Shown piece after piece: positions 61,062 to 64,000 of a stretch of DNA of 64,000 bases. Below the pieces are notes generated by a model. It was not told where the DNA came from, did no database searches, and saw only the letters and a program-made list of their open reading frames with translations. Positions within the stretch are counted from its first letter, which is position 1, and each line of letters starts with the position of its first letter. The translations under genes were made by a program, and so were the position numbers. Origin of the DNA: JAVVUJ01 sp964582545 (GTDB taxonomy: Bacteria; Bacillota; Clostridia; Peptostreptococcales; Anaerovoracaceae); NCBI GenBank assembly GCA_964582545.1, contig CAZOSB010000004.1, positions 1 to 64,000 on the forward strand. The letters are read 5' to 3'.

Positions 61062-61736
61062 TTAACAAACCTCCTGAACTTCATTTATGATTCTTCCGTT
61101 TTTAATGGTGATACATTGGTCCCCAAATAAGTTACTTTCTAATTTGTCATGGGTAATCAAAATTGTAGGCACTTTGAATTTTTCCTTTAACAAAAAGAAT
61201 TCTTCATATACAATTTTCTTTGTTTCAACGTCCAGAGCTGAAAAGGGCTCATCTAGCAACAATAACTTAGGTTGTGTTACGATAGCTCGAGATAAAGCCA
61301 CCCTCTGCTTTTCTCCACCGGAGATGTTGACGGGATATTTTTTTGCAAGATGCTCTATTCCAAAAGTTTTCAATATGTAATTACAATAATCAAGAATTTC
61401 TTGCTTACGTTGATTGTTTTTATATTCGGGTTTATTTTTCACCCCATATGTAATATTATCGTAAACCGTCATGTTTGGAAACAAAGCATAATTTTGAAAG
61501 AAATAACCGACATTTCGATTTTTAGTATCCATATCAATCTTTAAGTTACTGTCAAAAAAAATAATATCATTGAGAAGGATTTGTCCCATATCAGGTTTTT
61601 TTAATCCTGCAATGCAGTTCAGAATCGTAGTTTTACCTGATCCTGATTCACCTTCAATGACAAGAACACCTTTTTCAAATTCACATTCTATGTCAATATC
61701 AAAATAATCCATTTTTTTCTTAATTTTAAAATACAT
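61062..61736 (-). CDS. modC: molybdate ABC transporter ATP-binding protein
   Basis: A 224-residue ABC ATPase with Walker A EGESGSGKTTILNCIAG, signature NISGGEKQRVALSRA, and Walker B KLLLLDEPFSALD. It lacks the C-terminal MOP/TOBE regulatory domain of ModC proteins (about 350 residues), so feedback by molybdate via that domain is not available. It lies between modB and xdhC. Confidence 0.9.
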   Translation of the reverse strand: MYFKIKKKMDYFDIDIECEFEKGVLVIEGESGSGKTTILNCIAGLKKPDMGQILLNDIIFFDSNLKIDMDTKNRNVGYFFQNYALFPNMTVYDNITYGVKNKPEYKNNQRKQEILDYCNYILKTFGIEHLAKKYPVNISGGEKQRVALSRAIVTQPKLLLLDEPFSALDVETKKIVYEEFFLLKEKFKVPTILITHDKLESNLFGDQCITIKNGRIINEVQEVC

Positions 61737-61757
61737 ATTTTCAATTCCTCAATCCGG

Positions 61758-62420
61758 CTAACCCATGTAATGTTTCTTTTTTAGCCACAAATTTAAACCA
61801 AAAATTAGGATGAAGCTAAACAATGTCATAATTAATACTAAGGAATTTGCCAGTTCAATCTTACCTGATTCAACGGCATAATAAATTGCAGTTGGAATGG
61901 TCTGAGTCTTCCCCGGAATGTTGCCGGCAATCATGAGGGTGGCACCAAATTCTCCCATAGCTCGAGCAAACGCCAACACTGTACCACTGATAATCCCCGG
62001 CCATGAAAGTGGAATTACAATTGTAAAAAAAACTTTCAACTCGCTACTGCCCAAGGTTCTTCCTGCTTGCTCATATATGGGATCCAGATTGATAAATGCA
62101 GCCTTTACATTCTGATACATCAGAGGAAGGGATACAATACAGGCTGCTACCGCTGCTCCCATCCAAGTAAATACAATCTGAAAATCGAAGTAATCTATAA
62201 AAAAGGAACCGATTAGACCTCTCTTCCCGAGAGCAATCAAAAGAAAATACCCAGTTACAGATGGAGGTAATATCATTGGCAATATTAGTAACGTTTCCAA
62301 AAAACTCTTTCCCCGAATATGTTTTTTATTGATGATGTAAGCGAAAAAAATTCCCAGGGTAAAGGAAAAAATTGTTGCAATAAGTGCAATTTTAAGGGAA
62401 AGAATAATGGGTGACCACAT
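61758..62420 (-). CDS. modB: molybdate ABC transporter permease
   Basis: A 220-residue permease with about five spans and the cytoplasmic EAA-like loop GEFGATLMIAGNIPGKTQTIP. Start ATG at 62420 is chosen because AAAGGAGAC lies nine bases upstream, while the frame to 62453 lacks such a site. It follows modA by about 65 bases. Confidence 0.92.
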   Translation of the reverse strand: MWSPIILSLKIALIATIFSFTLGIFFAYIINKKHIRGKSFLETLLILPMILPPSVTGYFLLIALGKRGLIGSFFIDYFDFQIVFTWMGAAVAACIVSLPLMYQNVKAAFINLDPIYEQAGRTLGSSELKVFFTIVIPLSWPGIISGTVLAFARAMGEFGATLMIAGNIPGKTQTIPTAIYYAVESGKIELANSLVLIMTLFSFILIFGLNLWLKKKHYMG

Positions 62421-62485
62421 ATAATATGTCTCCTTTATAACGGTTTTTATCATAATTTATCTTCGTTATTTAATCTGCGTTTTGT

Positions 62486-63292
62486 TCAATATGTATTGTC
62501 ATTAACAAATGTTTTAAACCCATATTTTTCAAATATTCTGTCGCTGTAATCACTTAATAAAAATTCAAGGAAATCCCCTGCAGGCACCTGTTGTCCGGAG
62601 CCTCGCATCAGTGCTACTTGATATATAATTGGGCTGTGACTATCTTCAGGCATATCACAGATAATCCTACCGGTTTTCATGACCATGGCATCCGTTTGAT
62701 ATACCAATCCACAGTCCACATTACCCGTTTCAACGTATTCAAGCACTTGTTTGACGTCCTTTCCAAATACCAATTTCTCCTGGATTCTATTCCAGACTCC
62801 CTGATTCTCAAGGGACTGCCGGGCATATTTGCCGGAAGGAACATTCTCAGGTGTTCCTATAGAGAGACTTCCAACTTCTGACTCTGTTAAGGATTCAAGA
62901 CCTGTAATGGTTTTAGACTTTTCCTTTGAAGCGATAAGGCTTAAAGTATTTCCAACTAAATCTTTACGACTACTTGCAACAATGTACCCTGTCTCTTCCA
63001 ATAGGTCCATATTTTCTTCTGATGCAGATATATACAAATCGCAGGGAGCCTCTTGCTGAATTTGCTTTTGCAGCGTTCCAGATGCCCCAAAATTAAACAA
63101 TATACGGATGTTGTGATTTTTATTATATTCCCATTGAATTTCTGTCAGTGCTTCTGTTAAGCTTGTTGCCGCAAACACAGTAATCTCTGTGACCTTACCT
63201 TGTGATTTCTCATCTAAATTACCAGTGCAGCCTTCAAATGTAATCGTTATAAATAATAACAACACCGCTATGAAAATCTTGCTTTTTGCCAT
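62486..63292 (-). CDS. modA: molybdate-binding lipoprotein
   Basis: A 268-residue substrate-binding protein with a signal peptide and lipobox TFEGC anchoring it in the membrane. Binding motifs are TVFAATSLTEALTEI, FNFGASGTLQKQI, and GLVYQTDAMV near the C-terminus. It feeds molybdate to ModBC. It heads the modABC-xdhC-MoCF unit. Confidence 0.93.
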   Translation of the reverse strand: MAKSKIFIAVLLLFITITFEGCTGNLDEKSQGKVTEITVFAATSLTEALTEIQWEYNKNHNIRILFNFGASGTLQKQIQQEAPCDLYISASEENMDLLEETGYIVASSRKDLVGNTLSLIASKEKSKTITGLESLTESEVGSLSIGTPENVPSGKYARQSLENQGVWNRIQEKLVFGKDVKQVLEYVETGNVDCGLVYQTDAMVMKTGRIICDMPEDSHSPIIYQVALMRGSGQQVPAGDFLEFLLSDYSDRIFEKYGFKTFVNDNTY

Positions 63293-63408
63293 TTTCTTTG
63301 ACCAAACCTTCTATCTAAATTGCTAATAAGAAATTTTTATATTATTAATTGTACCATTTAGTCTTTCAAATTTATTATCTAAGAATATGATAACATAAGA
63401 AATAAAAA

Positions 63409-63434
63409 AAATATGTTGTCATAACAACATATTT
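63409..63434 (-). terminator. palindrome between Crp/Fnr gene and modA (terminator or operator)
   Basis: ATATGTTGT (63411-63419) and ACAACATAT (63424-63432) pair perfectly around CATA, and on the minus strand the stem ends in eight T residues, fitting a terminator for the upstream Crp/Fnr gene. It lies about 120 bases before modA and could instead be a regulator site. Confidence 0.55.
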
Positions 63435-63509
63435 ATATAAGATTTCCGGTATTATCCAAACTTCATAAAATCATTGGCTTTACTTTAAATTCTTTTGGTT
63501 TTATCCATA

Positions 63510-64000
63510 TTATTTATCGCTATGAATTGTAAACACGTCCTTGCGAAAGGAAATCAAGCCCTCCTGTTGCATCCGGCTAAGCTCGTGTGATAGGGCACTG
63601 CGATTCACGCATAGATAATCTGCCAGTTGCTCCCGATTAAGCCCCAGTTTAAATGTGTTGTTTCCCGCTTTTTTCATTCTCAGATATAAATGTACTAAAA
63701 TTTTATTTCTTAAAGACTTCTGTGATAGTGCTTCTATCTTATATAGTTTTTTAACATTGTCATTTGCGATTAAGTTTACGATATTTCTGATAGCTTTCAT
63801 ACGATATTCAACGGGAATGGGCATCGCACTCCATATTTTCTCATAATTGAAAAAGACTACAGAAGAATCCTCTAAACAGGCGATAGTTATAGGACTTATT
63901 TGAGAGGGAGTTCCGGCAATCTCCATACCAAAGGTTCTGTATTTTCCAATGATCTCCAATAGATGTAACTTGCCCGTGTACTCAAGTTTTGCTTTCACTA
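63510..64000 (-). CDS. Crp/Fnr-family transcriptional regulator (5' end beyond window)
   Basis: At least 163 residues are visible, without the N-terminal start. The visible part holds the end of the cyclic-nucleotide-type effector domain (GMEIAGTPSQISPITIACLEDSSVVFF) and the Crp-type HTH LNREQLADYLCVNRSALSHELSRM. A GTG at 63998 should not be taken as the start because the frame continues to the window edge. It probably senses an electron-acceptor or redox state, by analogy. It sits upstream of the molybdate transporter genes. Confidence 0.85.
   Translation of the reverse strand, partial: VKAKLEYTGKLHLLEIIGKYRTFGMEIAGTPSQISPITIACLEDSSVVFFNYEKIWSAMPIPVEYRMKAIRNIVNLIANDNVKKLYKIEALSQKSLRNKILVHLYLRMKKAGNNTFKLGLNREQLADYLCVNRSALSHELSRMQQEGLISFRKDVFTIHSDK

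Overview
The window looks like the chromosome of an anaerobic, low-to-mid-GC, Gram-positive firmicute of the class Clostridia. The evidence is the CdaA/CdaR/GlmM/GlmS cluster, a long-form HPF next to ComFC and RecD2 with an apparent raiA-type RNA, a GerMN lipoprotein, a long clostridial-type threonine synthase, and a selenium-dependent molybdenum hydroxylase system. An amino-acid- or purine-fermenting relative of Anaerovoracaceae is a guess from gene content only.

Layout. 1-1.5 kb: tRNA-Ser(GGA) and a DUF6765-type protein. 1.7-11.1 kb: a compact phage-tail island with tail terminator, major tail protein, two chaperone-type proteins, a short tape measure, a distal tail protein, a LamG/Ig-bearing tail hub, an M23 lysin and a holin. 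It is governed by a divergent repressor/ImmA and sigma-like regulator pair across an operator-rich switch region. No capsid, portal, terminase or integrase gene lies in it, so it is best read as a non-contractile (F-type, monocin-like) tailocin. A 100-N assembly gap (2759-2858) interrupts it. 11.1-12.1 kb: preQ1-I riboswitch and YhhQ-type queuosine precursor transporter. 12.3-20.1 kb: VCBS-like protein, chemoreceptor, MutY, ThrC, GltX and a 36-residue membrane peptide.

20.2-30.1 kb: a tightly spaced eight-gene minus-strand run (cdaA-cdaR-glmM-glmS-gerMN lipoprotein-SAH hydrolase-aminotransferase-putP) joining c-di-AMP signalling, wall-sugar synthesis, methyl-cycle recycling and Na+/proline uptake. 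30.3-38.9 kb: HPF, a structured RNA, ComFC, RecD2, an unknown protein, YhaM, citrate synthase, DapB and PurC. 39-45.8 kb: a sigma-54 activator and an NhaC-type antiporter with an apparent -24/-12 promoter and a 42-codon leader gene, a doubled DUF6506 protein, tRNA-Val(GAC), a hypothetical protein and catalase.

45.8-64 kb is a dedicated molybdenum hydroxylase island. It carries the three hydroxylase subunits, YqeB, YqeC, a MocA-type cytidylyltransferase, XdhC, a MoCF-domain protein with a Cys-rich tail, molybdate transporter ModABC, two substrate-type transporters (SSS and MFS), an FMN-dependent alpha-hydroxy-acid oxidase-like enzyme, a MarR-like regulator, a shortened KdpD/KdpE-like two-component system and the 3' part of a Crp/Fnr regulator. 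The MFS and FMN-enzyme promoters share one architecture: 11-bp-spaced TCTTAATGC-type repeats 14 bp upstream of a TTTACA-18-TAYAAT promoter. This suggests co-regulation by an OmpR-family regulator, plausibly the one encoded in the island. The substrate is unknown; an imported aromatic or N-heterocyclic compound is an inference from the transporters.
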